Assembly (NCBI GenBank): GCA_016194745.1
Contig: JACQBA010000007.1
Coordinates: 62,001 to 126,000, forward strand
Source: Elusimicrobiota bacterium
GTDB lineage: Bacteria; Elusimicrobiota; Elusimicrobia; UBA1565; JACRDR01
Direction: 5' to 3'
Length of the DNA: 64,000 bases
Part shown: positions 33,061 through 41,937 of the stretch, piece after piece
Layout: the number at the start of each line of letters is the position of its first letter
How positions within the stretch are numbered: position 1 is the stretch's first letter
Program-made: the position numbers and the translations under genes
The notes under the pieces: model-generated
Databases searched by the model: none
What the model was told of the DNA's origin: nothing
The model's input: only the letters and a program-made list of their open reading frames with translations

Positions 33061-34005
33061 ATGACACGCCTGGCCTGGGCCGTACTCCTCGCGATTCCCC
33101 TCGCGGTCCCCGCCTATTGCGACGACGAGACGCCCAGCCAGGAGGACCGGAACCTCGAGACGGAGGAGCAGAAGCAAGAGCGCCTGAGGCGAGAACAAGA
33201 GCAAAAGCTGCAGGAGCAGCAGAAACTCCCGGACTACCAAGTCGCCGCGCTCGCGGGCATCACGCCGCTTCCCGGCACGGTCGGTCCCGCGGCGGCGGTC
33301 GCCGCGGCCGCGGCCGTCGCCGCCGCGGACCTGCCGGGCCTCAACGACAGCGCCGCGAAGGCCTTGGACGCTTCCGGCAGCGAGGCCTCTGCGGAGGCCG
33401 CGGGAAAGGGGGGGATGGTCGAGCGGGCGATGACGACCGTCACGGCGGCTGTCGAAGCCGCCAGGCAGGCGATCGGGATCACGGCTGAGGGGAAGATCGA
33501 CGCGACCAGCATCGGCACGCCGGCCTCCGTCGCGGCCGGTGTCGACACGTCGATCAAGGCCGTCGACGCCTTGGCGAGGATGGCGGATAATCCGACGATC
33601 GCCGAGAACCCCGCGACCGCAAACGCGGTGAAGCAGGCGATCGCCGGTGCGGTCGCTTGGGCGGGAAGCGTGGCCGACATGCTCCCGCCTGCGGCGAAAG
33701 AACGAATTCAGGCGCAGCTAGGCGCCGCTGTCACCAACAACGACATCGGACAGCTTCGCGCCACACTTGGCGCCATGTTTCGCGAGATGGCCGCCCTCAA
33801 TATGGGCACCGACCCGACGAGCATCGCCGCAATGCTCGCCCAGCGCAGCATCGGCGAGAGGGCAATGCTGGACCGGTCTCACCCGAACGGCGTTTTCACC
33901 GCGGAGCGCGGAACTCATTCCGGCGTTTGGCGCGTCGCGAACCTCGACCAGACCCCCGTGCGCGTCCATTTCGAAAACTTCAACCTTCGGCACCTAGGGC
34001 TATGA
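33061..34005 (+). CDS. exported Ala-rich protein of unknown function
   Basis: The 314-residue protein starts with a signal peptide (MTRLAWAVLLAIPLAVPAYC). A charged coiled-coil segment of Glu/Gln/Arg/Lys follows at about residues 25-58 (LETEEQKQERLRREQEQK). A long stretch at about 70-240 is dominated by Ala with Val, Ile and Thr, predicted helical. The C-terminal 50 residues (NGVFTAERGTHSGVWRVANL) look beta-rich. A lipobox is not clear although Cys20 is near the cleavage site. No family is recognised. Confidence 0.6.
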   Translation: MTRLAWAVLLAIPLAVPAYCDDETPSQEDRNLETEEQKQERLRREQEQKLQEQQKLPDYQVAALAGITPLPGTVGPAAAVAAAAAVAAADLPGLNDSAAKALDASGSEASAEAAGKGGMVERAMTTVTAAVEAARQAIGITAEGKIDATSIGTPASVAAGVDTSIKAVDALARMADNPTIAENPATANAVKQAIAGAVAWAGSVADMLPPAAKERIQAQLGAAVTNNDIGQLRATLGAMFREMAALNMGTDPTSIAAMLAQRSIGERAMLDRSHPNGVFTAERGTHSGVWRVANLDQTPVRVHFENFNLRHLGL

Positions 34006-34026
34006 TCCGCCGACGGAGCCGCAATC

Positions 34027-34035
34027 TGCTATAAT
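34027..34035 (+). promoter_or_regulatory. extended -10 promoter of tatA
   Basis: TGCTATAAT is an extended -10 element. The TATAAT ends exactly 6 nt before the tatA ATG, so the transcript should start at or within 1-2 nt of the start codon (leaderless). No -35 box or ribosome site is present. Confidence 0.6.
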
Positions 34036-34041
34036 GCGGGC

Positions 34042-34218
34042 ATGTTCGATATCGGCTGGCCCGAGCTGGTCCTCATTCTGATCGTGGCGCTCGTTCTATT
34101 CGGCCCTAACCGCCTGCCTGAGCTTGCCCGCTCCTTCGGCAAGTCCATCAAGTCCTTCAAGGAAGGGCTGCGGGAAGGCCTCCAGGACGACGTCTCGCCG
34201 ACCAACCCTCCCCGGTAA
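34042..34218 (+). CDS. tatA: twin-arginine translocase subunit TatA/E, minimal form
   Basis: The 58-residue protein has the TatA layout: a short N-terminus (MFDIGWPELVLILIVALVLF) with the membrane helix, the hinge FGPNRLPEL, and an amphipathic helix (ARSFGKSIKSFKEGLREGL), then a short tail. It multimerises to pass folded proteins through the Tat pore. The canonical FGP hinge and the Glu of the N-terminal region are present. It is followed by tatC after 9 nt. No separate TatB is in the window, so this protein may serve as a combined TatA/B. Confidence 0.92.
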   Translation: MFDIGWPELVLILIVALVLFGPNRLPELARSFGKSIKSFKEGLREGLQDDVSPTNPPR

Positions 34219-34227
34219 TCCCGTCCC

Positions 34228-34992
34228 GTGGCCGTCCTTCTAGAGCATGAAGGGCGGGGGTCTGAGAGTCCGTCGTTCTCCTTCGAAGACACTCCGAAAT
34301 CCCTCGTCGCCCATCTAGACGAGCTGCGCACCTGCATCATCCGCGCGCTCCTCGGTCTTCTGGCCGGCACGCTGGCTGCCTACGCCTTGTTCCCGCGCAT
34401 CTTGGAGCTCTTGATGCGCCCGCCGATCGAGAAGCTCGTATTTACCTCGCCGATCGAGCCGTTCTTCGCGCAATGCAAGGTCTCTATTGCATTGGGTTTC
34501 GGCGCGGCGTTTCCATGGATTCTCTACCAAGCCTGGCGCTTCGTGGGGCCCGGGCTGACGCCGAAGGAGCGGCGCGTGCTTCTCAAGCTCATCCCGGCCT
34601 CCTACGCGCTCCTGCTCGGAGGCGCCGCGATAGGGTTGTTCGGCGCGGTGCCGATGGGGCTCAAGTTCCTGATGAGCTACTCGACCGAGCGCCTTCAGCC
34701 GTACATCACCCTTAGCTCCTACCTCAGCTACATCACGTACATGACCCTCGGCTTGGGCATCCTGTTCCAGGTCCCGCTCGCGCTCTTCGCCTTGTGCGCG
34801 GTCGGCGCGCTCTCGCCCGACACGCTCTCCCGCTACCGCCGCCACGTCATCCTCGGAATCCTGGTCGTGGCCGCCGTCATCACGCCGAGCGCCGACATTT
34901 ACGGCCAGCTCATCGTGGCCGTCCCGACGTACGTCCTTTTCGAGGCGGCTCTGATCGCGGCGCGCATTTCCCTGCGTTCCAAATCGGCCTGA
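34228..34992 (+). CDS. tatC: Sec-independent protein translocase TatC
   Basis: TatC recognises twin-arginine signal peptides in the inner membrane. The 254-residue protein has six helices, the conserved HLDELRTCIIRAL (about residues 29-41), SPIEPFFAQCKVSIALG (about 74), and FQVPLALFALCAVGA. It starts at GTG 34228, 9 nt after tatA. A 27-residue N-terminal extension precedes the conserved HLDELR. Confidence 0.95.
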   Translation: MAVLLEHEGRGSESPSFSFEDTPKSLVAHLDELRTCIIRALLGLLAGTLAAYALFPRILELLMRPPIEKLVFTSPIEPFFAQCKVSIALGFGAAFPWILYQAWRFVGPGLTPKERRVLLKLIPASYALLLGGAAIGLFGAVPMGLKFLMSYSTERLQPYITLSSYLSYITYMTLGLGILFQVPLALFALCAVGALSPDTLSRYRRHVILGILVVAAVITPSADIYGQLIVAVPTYVLFEAALIAARISLRSKSA

Positions 34993-35023
34993 TCGCCCGC
35001 CCCGCCGGAGCCTCCGGAAGGGA

Positions 35024-35052
35024 TTGACAGATTGTCGGACTCGGGATATACA
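35024..35052 (+). promoter_or_regulatory. near-consensus sigma70 promoter of the exported-protein operon
   Basis: TTGACA (35024-35029), a 17-nt spacer and TATACA (35047-35052) give an almost ideal promoter. Its -10 ends 11 nt before ATG 35064, so the leader would be only about 4-5 nt long. It is the best promoter match in the window and points to strong constitutive expression of the six downstream genes. Confidence 0.75.
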
Positions 35053-35063
35053 AGGTCCTGAGC

Positions 35064-37208
35064 ATGAGCCCGGCCCAATTCCGCCGTCCATTTAGGTCCA
35101 TCCTCGCGCTTCTGGTTTTCGCAAGCGCTTCCTCCTTTTCGGCAGCCCAGGTCTGCGTGCAATGGGTCAACGACGACGCGATGGCCGCGGCATTTCACAA
35201 CGGAAATACGGGCTGCGGAGGCGGCTGCGCCGTGTGCAAGTACCCCGATCCGCCTCCTCAGATTCAAATACCCCAGGCCTCGGGAAGCACAGGGCATAGG
35301 CGGCGCACGCATGGAGGAGGCGGAGGCGGACCTTCCTGCAGCGGATCGAGGACGATGCGGCGATGCTGGTATCCGTCGAGCGGAGGCGGCGACAACTCCG
35401 CGTACGAGGCGGCCCTGCAGAGGCATCGAGAGCTCGTCAAGAAGCAGGAGCAGCAGCGGCTGACGCGGGAGTTCAACGCGCAGATCGATGCGACGGGCGT
35501 TCAGCTGGCCGCTCTCGAGAATATGCTCATGCCGTTCATGAACAAGCCGAACCTGAATTACACGGACACGCCCGAGTTCAAGGAAAAGTGGGCCGCGTGG
35601 TCGAAGTCCTTCGAAGAGTCGCTGCTATGGGCCGCCAAACGCGATAAGACGACGGTCGCCATGGTGGAGCAGAGCCAGGCCGCTTTAGCGGGCAGGCCGG
35701 TCGAGAAGCGGGTGCCGCGGAGTACCGCCGCTACCGCGGCGGCCGGCGCCGCCGCTCAGCCTTCTGCGGTCCCCGCGGCAGACCCCGCGAAACTGACGGC
35801 AAGGTTTAATGCCAAGCCGGAGACCGGCGGCCCCTCCGCGTCCGGTCCCGGCGCTGGAAAGAACGAAAGCGGACCCCCGGGCAAGGAGGGGAACGCGGCC
35901 GGCGGCGGCCCGGTCGGCGCGTCCGGGACTCGAAACGACGGTCCTTCCCACTCCGAGCGATTGGAAAAGAGCAAGATGTCGCCAGAGGAGTACGCCCGCA
36001 AAGCAAAGGAAGACGCCGAGATGCAGGGCCTCAAGGCTAGGTCCGACGGACTTTTCGACAACCGCAATCCCAAGATTACGAAATGCACCTCGGCGCTCGG
36101 CGAGTCGATCGATTGCAATACCCGGCCCGACGAAATCAAGACGCCGCCGGCGCCGCTGGTTGCCGCTCCGTCGTCAGGATCCGGAATCGGTCCGGGCACG
36201 GGATCCGGGGTTGGCAGCGGCACGGGGTCCGGAACCGGGAGCGGATCGAGCTCTACCGGCGGCACCGGGGGATTCTACGGGAATCAAGGTAACTCCGGAG
36301 CCACGGTGATCCTCCCGCCGCCTGCCCCCAAGCCCACGGCAAGACCCGCGCCGACGCCGCCGGCTCCGGTGCCGGCGCCCGGGCCGGCGCTGGCGCGCTT
36401 GCCGGCGCCTCAACCGCCCGTCGCCGTGCCGCCGCCCGCGACGATGCCTGCCATGACGACTCCGGCGCCAGCTTCCGCGCCCATCCGCAATCCCGAACCC
36501 AAGGAAAAGTACGAGTCGCCGCCGGTGGTGCGCGATCTGCGGAAGCTTGAAGGCAGCTTTCCAGATCAGGCCGCGGCGCGCAGGCGAGGCGGAGCCTCGG
36601 GTGTGATGGGGGGAGCCGGAGACTCCCCTGGACAAGCGCCGAGAGCCGGCGGACCGCCGCCTCAAGCGGGAAGCGCGGGGGTCGGCCTCTTCGACGATAT
36701 CCCCGCCGGCGACGCGGGTGCTCCTGTCCCCGCGAGCGACGCTCTGGAGCTTGCGCGGTCCGTCTGCCCCATGGGAGAGATGATGGAGTCCGACGGGAAG
36801 CTGAAGGAGGCGGTCCAATCGTACCGCGACTGCGTGTTCCCGGAAGGAAAGGAGCGAAAGTCCTTGGCCGAGCAAGAAGGCCTGTACCTTGTGATCGTCA
36901 AGCTCGCGCCGAAGGTGAAGCCTGCCCTCGCGCCATCCAAGAAGGCGGAGGACGCTCTCAAGGAGTTGGACCGAGCGGACGCGGCGAGCGAAGGCCGCGC
37001 CAGGGCCTACGTCGAGACTTTCCGCGCCGCGCCCTGGTGGGCGGACGCTCACTACGCAGCCGGCCGGACCTTCGCGAGACTCACCGAGGACGCCAAGAGC
37101 CGGATGCACTTCAAGGTTTTCCTGAACGCGGCCGATAAGGGCGACGCGCGCGTCGACGAGGTGCGCGCCAAGCTCAAGGTGGCGAAGAGAAGCGGGGAGG
37201 GGTTATGA
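35064..37208 (+). CDS. large exported Gly/Pro-rich protein, first gene of a six-gene exported-protein operon
   Basis: The 714-residue protein has a signal peptide (RSILALLVFASASSFSAAQ) and then a Cys- and Gly-rich N-terminal region (residues 30-110: NTGCGGGCAVCKYPDPPPQ, GGGGGGPSCS). A coiled-coil-like helical region spans about 115-220, and a low-complexity linker about 220-500: Gly-Ser repeats near 374-405 and Pro-Ala repeats near 418-475. The C-terminal domain (about 555-714) is helical with two Cys (SVCPMGEMMES, RDCVFPEG) and TPR-like character. No known domain is recognised. It looks like a wall- or surface-spanning scaffold. Its stop overlaps the next ATG. Confidence 0.65.
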   Translation: MSPAQFRRPFRSILALLVFASASSFSAAQVCVQWVNDDAMAAAFHNGNTGCGGGCAVCKYPDPPPQIQIPQASGSTGHRRRTHGGGGGGPSCSGSRTMRRCWYPSSGGGDNSAYEAALQRHRELVKKQEQQRLTREFNAQIDATGVQLAALENMLMPFMNKPNLNYTDTPEFKEKWAAWSKSFEESLLWAAKRDKTTVAMVEQSQAALAGRPVEKRVPRSTAATAAAGAAAQPSAVPAADPAKLTARFNAKPETGGPSASGPGAGKNESGPPGKEGNAAGGGPVGASGTRNDGPSHSERLEKSKMSPEEYARKAKEDAEMQGLKARSDGLFDNRNPKITKCTSALGESIDCNTRPDEIKTPPAPLVAAPSSGSGIGPGTGSGVGSGTGSGTGSGSSSTGGTGGFYGNQGNSGATVILPPPAPKPTARPAPTPPAPVPAPGPALARLPAPQPPVAVPPPATMPAMTTPAPASAPIRNPEPKEKYESPPVVRDLRKLEGSFPDQAAARRRGGASGVMGGAGDSPGQAPRAGGPPPQAGSAGVGLFDDIPAGDAGAPVPASDALELARSVCPMGEMMESDGKLKEAVQSYRDCVFPEGKERKSLAEQEGLYLVIVKLAPKVKPALAPSKKAEDALKELDRADAASEGRARAYVETFRAAPWWADAHYAAGRTFARLTEDAKSRMHFKVFLNAADKGDARVDEVRAKLKVAKRSGEGL

Positions 37209-37846
37209 GACATTCCGCTCGGTGCGCAGTTCTGATCGCAGCGCTGGCAGCGACGGCGAGCGCGCAGAAGAAGCAGGCCGACAAGAGCCAGGACGCCTCG
37301 ACTCGCTCGGATAATAAGGAAAGCCAGGCGCAGGCGGGAAGCGGTTTCGACGGAAACAGCGGCTACAGCACCGCTCGGCCGAAGCTCGACGGCCGCACGC
37401 CGGAAGTGAACAAGGGCTCAGTGCCTGACATGATCGGCGAGCGTCAAATGAGCGGGCAAGGAGGCGTCTTTCCGAACGGGACCGGGTGCAACAAGCCGCC
37501 CATCCCCGACGCCGATATCCCCGCGACGTACCTGACCCGCGCCCGCAAGATTCAACTGACGCAGACGCTGAGCCAGAACGCGAAGTACTTCCGGCAACTC
37601 CTCGGCATCTGCAAGCGGAAGGACGAGATCATGAACAAGAGCTGCCGCCCGGCCGTGACGAACCCGGAATACGCGAAGGCCTGCGAGGATGACAAGAAAT
37701 TCGTGCAGGAGCGCTGCGGCATGAGTCCCGAGGAGATGCAAAAGAACGACTGGGTCATGCGCTCCTGCGAGTACGAGGTGACGCGCCGCGAGTGGAAACG
37801 GGTGCGCGATACCTCGGTCTGCGGGACCGCGGAGGACAAACTATGA
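37205..37846 (+). CDS. exported Cys-rich protein of unknown function
   Basis: The 213-residue product has a signal peptide (RHSARCAVLIAALAATASA), a disordered Gln/Ser/Lys-rich part (residues 20-90) and a C-terminal helical domain with seven Cys (GCNK, GICKRK, SCRPA, KACEDD, ERCGMS, SCEYEV, SVCGTA). The spacing suggests disulfide-linked helical hairpins in the periplasm or outside. The ATG overlaps the stop of the previous gene and its own stop overlaps the next ATG. Confidence 0.65.
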   Translation: MRHSARCAVLIAALAATASAQKKQADKSQDASTRSDNKESQAQAGSGFDGNSGYSTARPKLDGRTPEVNKGSVPDMIGERQMSGQGGVFPNGTGCNKPPIPDADIPATYLTRARKIQLTQTLSQNAKYFRQLLGICKRKDEIMNKSCRPAVTNPEYAKACEDDKKFVQERCGMSPEEMQKNDWVMRSCEYEVTRREWKRVRDTSVCGTAEDKL

Positions 37847-38958
37847 GACACGCTCTATTGGCGCTGGCCCTGCTCGTGACGGCATCGGCGAGGGCCGAGG
37901 ACGCGCCCGAGACGCGCTACGAGGTGCCCGACGACGTCCGCTCGGCGCTCGACAAACGGAAGGCGGAACTGACAAGCCTCAAGATCGGCGTCGGCATGTT
38001 CCGCCACCTATATAGTGTCAAACCGACAGACATCGGCCTGACGCTCTACATCCCGAAAGGAGACCCTCTCGTTTTCGACGCGCTGGCCAAGTATCCCAAG
38101 GAGATGCAGGGCGCGGTGTCGGACAACGTGCTCAATCTTTTCCGGACGAAGGAAGAGCCGGGCTCGTGGGAATTCCCTGGTGAGCATAAGGACTACCACG
38201 TCGAAGCCGCGGTCCAATGGCGCAGCGGCGCGCAGGATTACGGCTTTGGATTCCTCCTCTCACGGGCGGGCAAGGACGACTTCTACAAGTTCATGATCAG
38301 CAACACGAAGGGCGCGGTCTTTACGAAGACGATCAACGGACAGACCGTCATTCTTCAGAAATGGGCGGACTACGAGGCGGTCAAGCCGAACGTCGAGAAC
38401 ATCCTGCGGGTGGAGCGGGAAGGCGACGCTTTCCGGTGCTATTCGAACGGGACCTTGTTGTTCACCGTCAAGGACGCCAAGGTGGAGAAGGGAACGATCT
38501 CGGCCTTCATCTCGAACAAGATGTCCGTCACCTTCAAGAATTTCACGATCCAAGATGTGGCCATCGATGAGAACACCCGGCCTATGGGCAGCGGGCTCGA
38601 TTACGCCGAGTCCGTCGTCAAAGGCATGGCGGCGTCGGGGCTGTTTTTACCCACGCAGCTTGGCATCTCGAATTTCCCGCCCAACGAGGACTGGGACTAT
38701 GTGGTGGGCGCCGACGCCGTGACGAAGGCCGGGCCGGAAGGTGTCTCCTTCCACATCAAGAGCGGACGCGACGGCAAGAAGATCCTGGAGAAGAGCCTGC
38801 CGCTACCCGGCGCGTGGGACGGGAAGCAGGGGTCCTCCGGAGGCTCGGGAGAGGGAGAGTCCGAAGGCGGTTGGTCGGACACGCCGCGCGACAGGGCGAT
38901 GCAGAAGCTCGGGCGCTACCTTGCCTACAAGGTCGCGCAGCAGGCGCTCGGCCTATGA
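37843..38958 (+). CDS. exported protein with a lectin/LamG-like beta-sandwich domain
   Basis: The 371-residue protein has a signal peptide (MRHALLALALLVTASARA). Residues about 95-240 form a run of beta strands typical of concanavalin-A-like or DUF1080-type sandwiches: YHVEAAVQWRSGAQDYGFGF, FYKFMISNTKGAVF, NILRVEREGDAFRCYSNGTL, TISAFISNKMSVTFKNFTI. Such domains often bind sugars, but no catalytic residues are evident. A Gly/Ser linker and a short helical end follow. It overlaps both neighbours by 4 nt. Confidence 0.65.
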   Translation: MRHALLALALLVTASARAEDAPETRYEVPDDVRSALDKRKAELTSLKIGVGMFRHLYSVKPTDIGLTLYIPKGDPLVFDALAKYPKEMQGAVSDNVLNLFRTKEEPGSWEFPGEHKDYHVEAAVQWRSGAQDYGFGFLLSRAGKDDFYKFMISNTKGAVFTKTINGQTVILQKWADYEAVKPNVENILRVEREGDAFRCYSNGTLLFTVKDAKVEKGTISAFISNKMSVTFKNFTIQDVAIDENTRPMGSGLDYAESVVKGMAASGLFLPTQLGISNFPPNEDWDYVVGADAVTKAGPEGVSFHIKSGRDGKKILEKSLPLPGAWDGKQGSSGGSGEGESEGGWSDTPRDRAMQKLGRYLAYKVAQQALGL

Positions 38959-40169
38959 AGAGCATGGAGAATCAGATGAATCGCGATTCAAGCGGGATAT
39001 CCTGGGCGGTGCCGGCGGCCGTCGCGCTCGGCTTGTGCGCCTGCAGCGTGGCGCCGGTGATGGACCCGACGCATGCGCTGGGGGTCAGTCATCTCGCGGC
39101 GGTCGACCCCAACGCCGCTCCGGAGAAGGCGGCGGCGCAATACGAGCGCTTCTTCAAAGGGCAGCAGGATTTCGACCGGCCTTTCGAGAACTACGCTCAA
39201 GAGCTCAATTCCACGCTCGAGTCCCTGCAGAAGGGCGGCAGCGCGTGGACGGTCCCGGTCGATGGGATCCCCTACTACTACTTGAGGCACGTCACGAACC
39301 TCGCGCGCGCCTACATCGGCAGCGCCAGGGTGCACTACGCGAAGCAGGACTACGGCCGGGCCGAGCGCGGCGCGCTCAACGCCATCGAAATCATCCAGAA
39401 GCGGGGCCTGTTCAATCCCGTGTGCGTCAACGAGATCGAGGAAGAGGCGTGGGGGCTCCTGGTGAAGATTTACACCGACTGGGGGTACCCGGGAAGCGCG
39501 GAAATGGCCCAAACACAGCAGAAGCTCAAGTTCGACTATATGATGAGCCCGCAGGGGCTCGAGGCGTATGTCAAGTTCGCGAGCCTGAAGCTGGAGGGAG
39601 AGCGTAACTTGGGAGACGCCAATCAGATGATCTCCAGGCTCAACGCGCAGAAGCGATCCGAGACCTTGTCCGCCTTCGCCGCCGGCGCGGCGGCGATGGG
39701 GAGCGCTATGGCTTCCTACCAGGAGGCGACGCTGAGAGCCCAGGCGTCTCGCCAAGGGTATATGACCTCCGATCAAGCGGCCGGCATACAGATGGCGCAA
39801 ATGAACCGGATGACGAGCAACATGCTGCTGAATCAGACGCTCAGCAACGCCGGGCGGTGGGGCAACTCGATCGCCATGCTCCACTCCTTCGCCAGTCCGA
39901 CGCTGTTTAGGCAGTTCACCGACAAGAGCGCGGGCGTGCGGCCCTCCCAGATCATCCAGGAATTCTCCCAGCGCGCCACGAAGCTGGGCCGCGGCGACCT
40001 CGCCATCACGAAGAAGGCGAGCGAGCTGAGCGGAGCCATGACGAGCCTTGATAAACTGAGGGAGTCGGGCGGTACGCCGCAGGCCAAGCAGGCGGCGTAT
40101 CAGAAATTCGTCCCCGCCTTCGCCTCCCTCTCGGCGGAGCTGCGCAAGGTGCGCAAGGAGACCCCGTGA
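38955..40169 (+). CDS. lipoprotein with TPR-like helical repeats
   Basis: The 404-residue product has an N-terminal hydrophobic segment ending in a lipobox (AVALGLCACS, Cys about 30). A second ATG (MNRDSS, 7 codons in) is an alternative start with a more usual signal length. Residues 85-220 look like TPR helices (HVTNLARAYIGSARVHYAKQ, YGRAERGALNAIEIIQ). After that comes a Met/Gln/Ala-rich helical part. It overlaps the previous gene as ATGA and the next as GTGA. No function is known. Confidence 0.65.
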   Translation: MKSMENQMNRDSSGISWAVPAAVALGLCACSVAPVMDPTHALGVSHLAAVDPNAAPEKAAAQYERFFKGQQDFDRPFENYAQELNSTLESLQKGGSAWTVPVDGIPYYYLRHVTNLARAYIGSARVHYAKQDYGRAERGALNAIEIIQKRGLFNPVCVNEIEEEAWGLLVKIYTDWGYPGSAEMAQTQQKLKFDYMMSPQGLEAYVKFASLKLEGERNLGDANQMISRLNAQKRSETLSAFAAGAAAMGSAMASYQEATLRAQASRQGYMTSDQAAGIQMAQMNRMTSNMLLNQTLSNAGRWGNSIAMLHSFASPTLFRQFTDKSAGVRPSQIIQEFSQRATKLGRGDLAITKKASELSGAMTSLDKLRESGGTPQAKQAAYQKFVPAFASLSAELRKVRKETP

Positions 40170-41155
40170 AGAAATCTTCGATTGTCCTGTGCCTCCTTCT
40201 CGCCGCGTCGCGCGCGCAGGCGGGGGGAGATCCTTACGCGGACCTTCTGTCGGGTGCCGAAAAGAACGATATCCCGAAAATGACGGAGGCGCTCTCGAAG
40301 GGGATCAAGATCGACACGCCGAACTGGGAGGGGATCACGCCCCTCATGAAGGCCGCTCAGTCGGGCGGTCTCGACGCGGCCAAGTTCCTCCTCGAGAAGG
40401 GCGCCGACTTGCACGCGGGACGCGTCTCCACCGACAAGTCCAAGCCCGACGGCCGAACCCCGGTGATGTTCACGATCACCGGGAACCAGCCGGCGATGGT
40501 GCGTTTTCTCATTGAGAAGGGCGCGCGAATCAACAGCGGCGACGCGACCGGCTACACCTCCCTGATGTGGGCCGCGTTCAAGGGAAACGTCGAGATCATC
40601 AACATGCTCTTGGAGAAAGGGGTTTCCGTCGACGCGCAGGACGAAGACGGCGCGACCGCCGTGACGGCCGCGGCATGGGGAGCCAACGTCGAAGCGCTCA
40701 AGGTCGTCCTCGCGAAGGCCGGGCCGGAAGCGGCGAAGCACGTGATGCACAAGACCGGTCAGACGGCGCTCCATCTGGCGTCCTCCAAAGGCAGCCTGCC
40801 GATCGTGGAGTTCCTAGTCGAAAAGGGCCTCGACGTGAACCTGGCGCCCGCCCCCAAGGGGTGGACGCCGCTCATGTACGCGGCCTGGAACGGCAAGGCG
40901 GACGTGGTGAAGTTCCTCGCGGAGAAGGGCGCCAATCTCAACCACGTCAGCACCGACGAATGGACGGCGCTCATGATCGCGGCCAAGAAGGGAGACATGG
41001 AGCTGTGCCGCCTGCTGATCGACAAGGGCGTCGACGTGCACTATACGGACAAGAACGGGATCAACGCGGTGATCGTCGCGGCGCTGAACAAGAAGACGGA
41101 CATACTGAAAGCGATCGTCGCGGCGGGCGGACGGGCGCTGAACACGAAGCTGTAG
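40166..41155 (+). CDS. exported ankyrin-repeat protein
   Basis: The 329-residue protein starts at GTG with a signal peptide (MKKSSIVLCLLLAASRAQA) and then consists almost only of about eight ankyrin repeats, such as GYTSLMWAAFKGNVEIINML and GWTPLMYAAWNGKADVVKFL. Ankyrin stacks bind other proteins and have no enzyme activity themselves. Because it is exported together with the other five operon proteins, it may hold them together. Confidence 0.85.
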   Translation: MKKSSIVLCLLLAASRAQAGGDPYADLLSGAEKNDIPKMTEALSKGIKIDTPNWEGITPLMKAAQSGGLDAAKFLLEKGADLHAGRVSTDKSKPDGRTPVMFTITGNQPAMVRFLIEKGARINSGDATGYTSLMWAAFKGNVEIINMLLEKGVSVDAQDEDGATAVTAAAWGANVEALKVVLAKAGPEAAKHVMHKTGQTALHLASSKGSLPIVEFLVEKGLDVNLAPAPKGWTPLMYAAWNGKADVVKFLAEKGANLNHVSTDEWTALMIAAKKGDMELCRLLIDKGVDVHYTDKNGINAVIVAALNKKTDILKAIVAAGGRALNTKL

Positions 41156-41165
41156 AGGAGGAGAC

Positions 41166-41792
41166 ATGAAGACGAAAGTTCTCGGGCTCTTGCTTGCCGC
41201 ATCGATGCTTTCGGGCTGCGGGGGATTTTTGCACAACTGGACGGCGAAGTCCGATCCTTCGGACGGCGGCATCCTGTTTGAGGCCAATATCGCGGACGAG
41301 AACACGAGCGGCTTCCTGCTGCGCGACCTGGCGATGTTCTTCTACAAGCCAGGAGAGAAGAGCTCGTCGACCCAGGTCGGCTTGGGCGGCTACGGCTGGG
41401 GCGGCGCGATCAAGGGGTTCGGCGAGCACGTCTTTCTGGTCAAGCTTCCTCCAGGCCTCTACTCTCATGCCTCTCTGCGCGCGGGAGTCGTCGGCAACGA
41501 AGTCCACTACATCAGCCTCGATCAGCCCAAAGGAGCCTGGCACGACTTCAAGGTCGAGCCCGGCAAGGTGACGGTGATGGGCTCGCTCGACGTTAACATC
41601 AAGCTGAAGCTGGTCTCCAACAATGGCGGCAGCCGGACGTTCACGTGGGAGGGCTCCAATACGACGTGGGACGACCGCCTGCCCGCGCGCCAGCGCGTCG
41701 CGCAGGTCGCGGCCGGGCGCCCAGAGGCGGTGTCCGGGAACTGGAAGACGGCGATAGACTACGCCGCCCAGGAGCTGGCCGCCGCGAAATAG
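41166..41792 (+). CDS. small lipoprotein of unknown function
   Basis: The 208-residue product has a textbook lipoprotein signal (LGLLLAASMLSGCGG, Cys 19). The mature part is mostly beta strands (VFLVKLPPGLYSHASL, VTVMGSLDVNIKLKL) and may be an immunoglobulin-like or carboxypeptidase-regulatory-like sandwich. GAGGAGGAGAC precedes the ATG. It is the last gene of the operon. Confidence 0.65.
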   Translation: MKTKVLGLLLAASMLSGCGGFLHNWTAKSDPSDGGILFEANIADENTSGFLLRDLAMFFYKPGEKSSSTQVGLGGYGWGGAIKGFGEHVFLVKLPPGLYSHASLRAGVVGNEVHYISLDQPKGAWHDFKVEPGKVTVMGSLDVNIKLKLVSNNGGSRTFTWEGSNTTWDDRLPARQRVAQVAAGRPEAVSGNWKTAIDYAAQELAAAK

Positions 41793-41907
41793 AGGGGTAT
41801 CGAGCGCGAAGGCGGTCGGAACCTGTCTCTCGATACAAGAACGAAGGACCTTGATGCCCCGGGGAATGGGTCCATTGACCAGGCCCACCCCTTCCAAAGG
41901 GCTGGCC

Positions 41908-41937
41908 TTGGCAAACGGCCGTAATTGGTATTATACT
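41908..41937 (+). promoter_or_regulatory. promoter of the pyrimidine-degradation operon, with a leader hairpin
   Basis: TTGGCA (41908-41913), an 18-nt spacer and TATACT (41932-41937) precede preT; an overlapping extended -10 (TGGTATTAT, 41926-41934) is an alternative. The expected leader of about 40 nt contains an 8-bp inverted repeat (CTCCCGCC / GGCGGGAG, 41943-41959) and a T-rich run just before the ATG. This could be a regulator site or an mRNA hairpin. No standard ribosome site is close to the ATG. The 190-bp gap holds no gene. Confidence 0.55.

Noticed and set aside
36178..36275. Gly-Ser coding repeats as a tandem DNA repeat element
   Set aside because: The repeats are short degenerate codon pairs inside an open frame and encode a low-complexity linker, so no separate repeat element is called.
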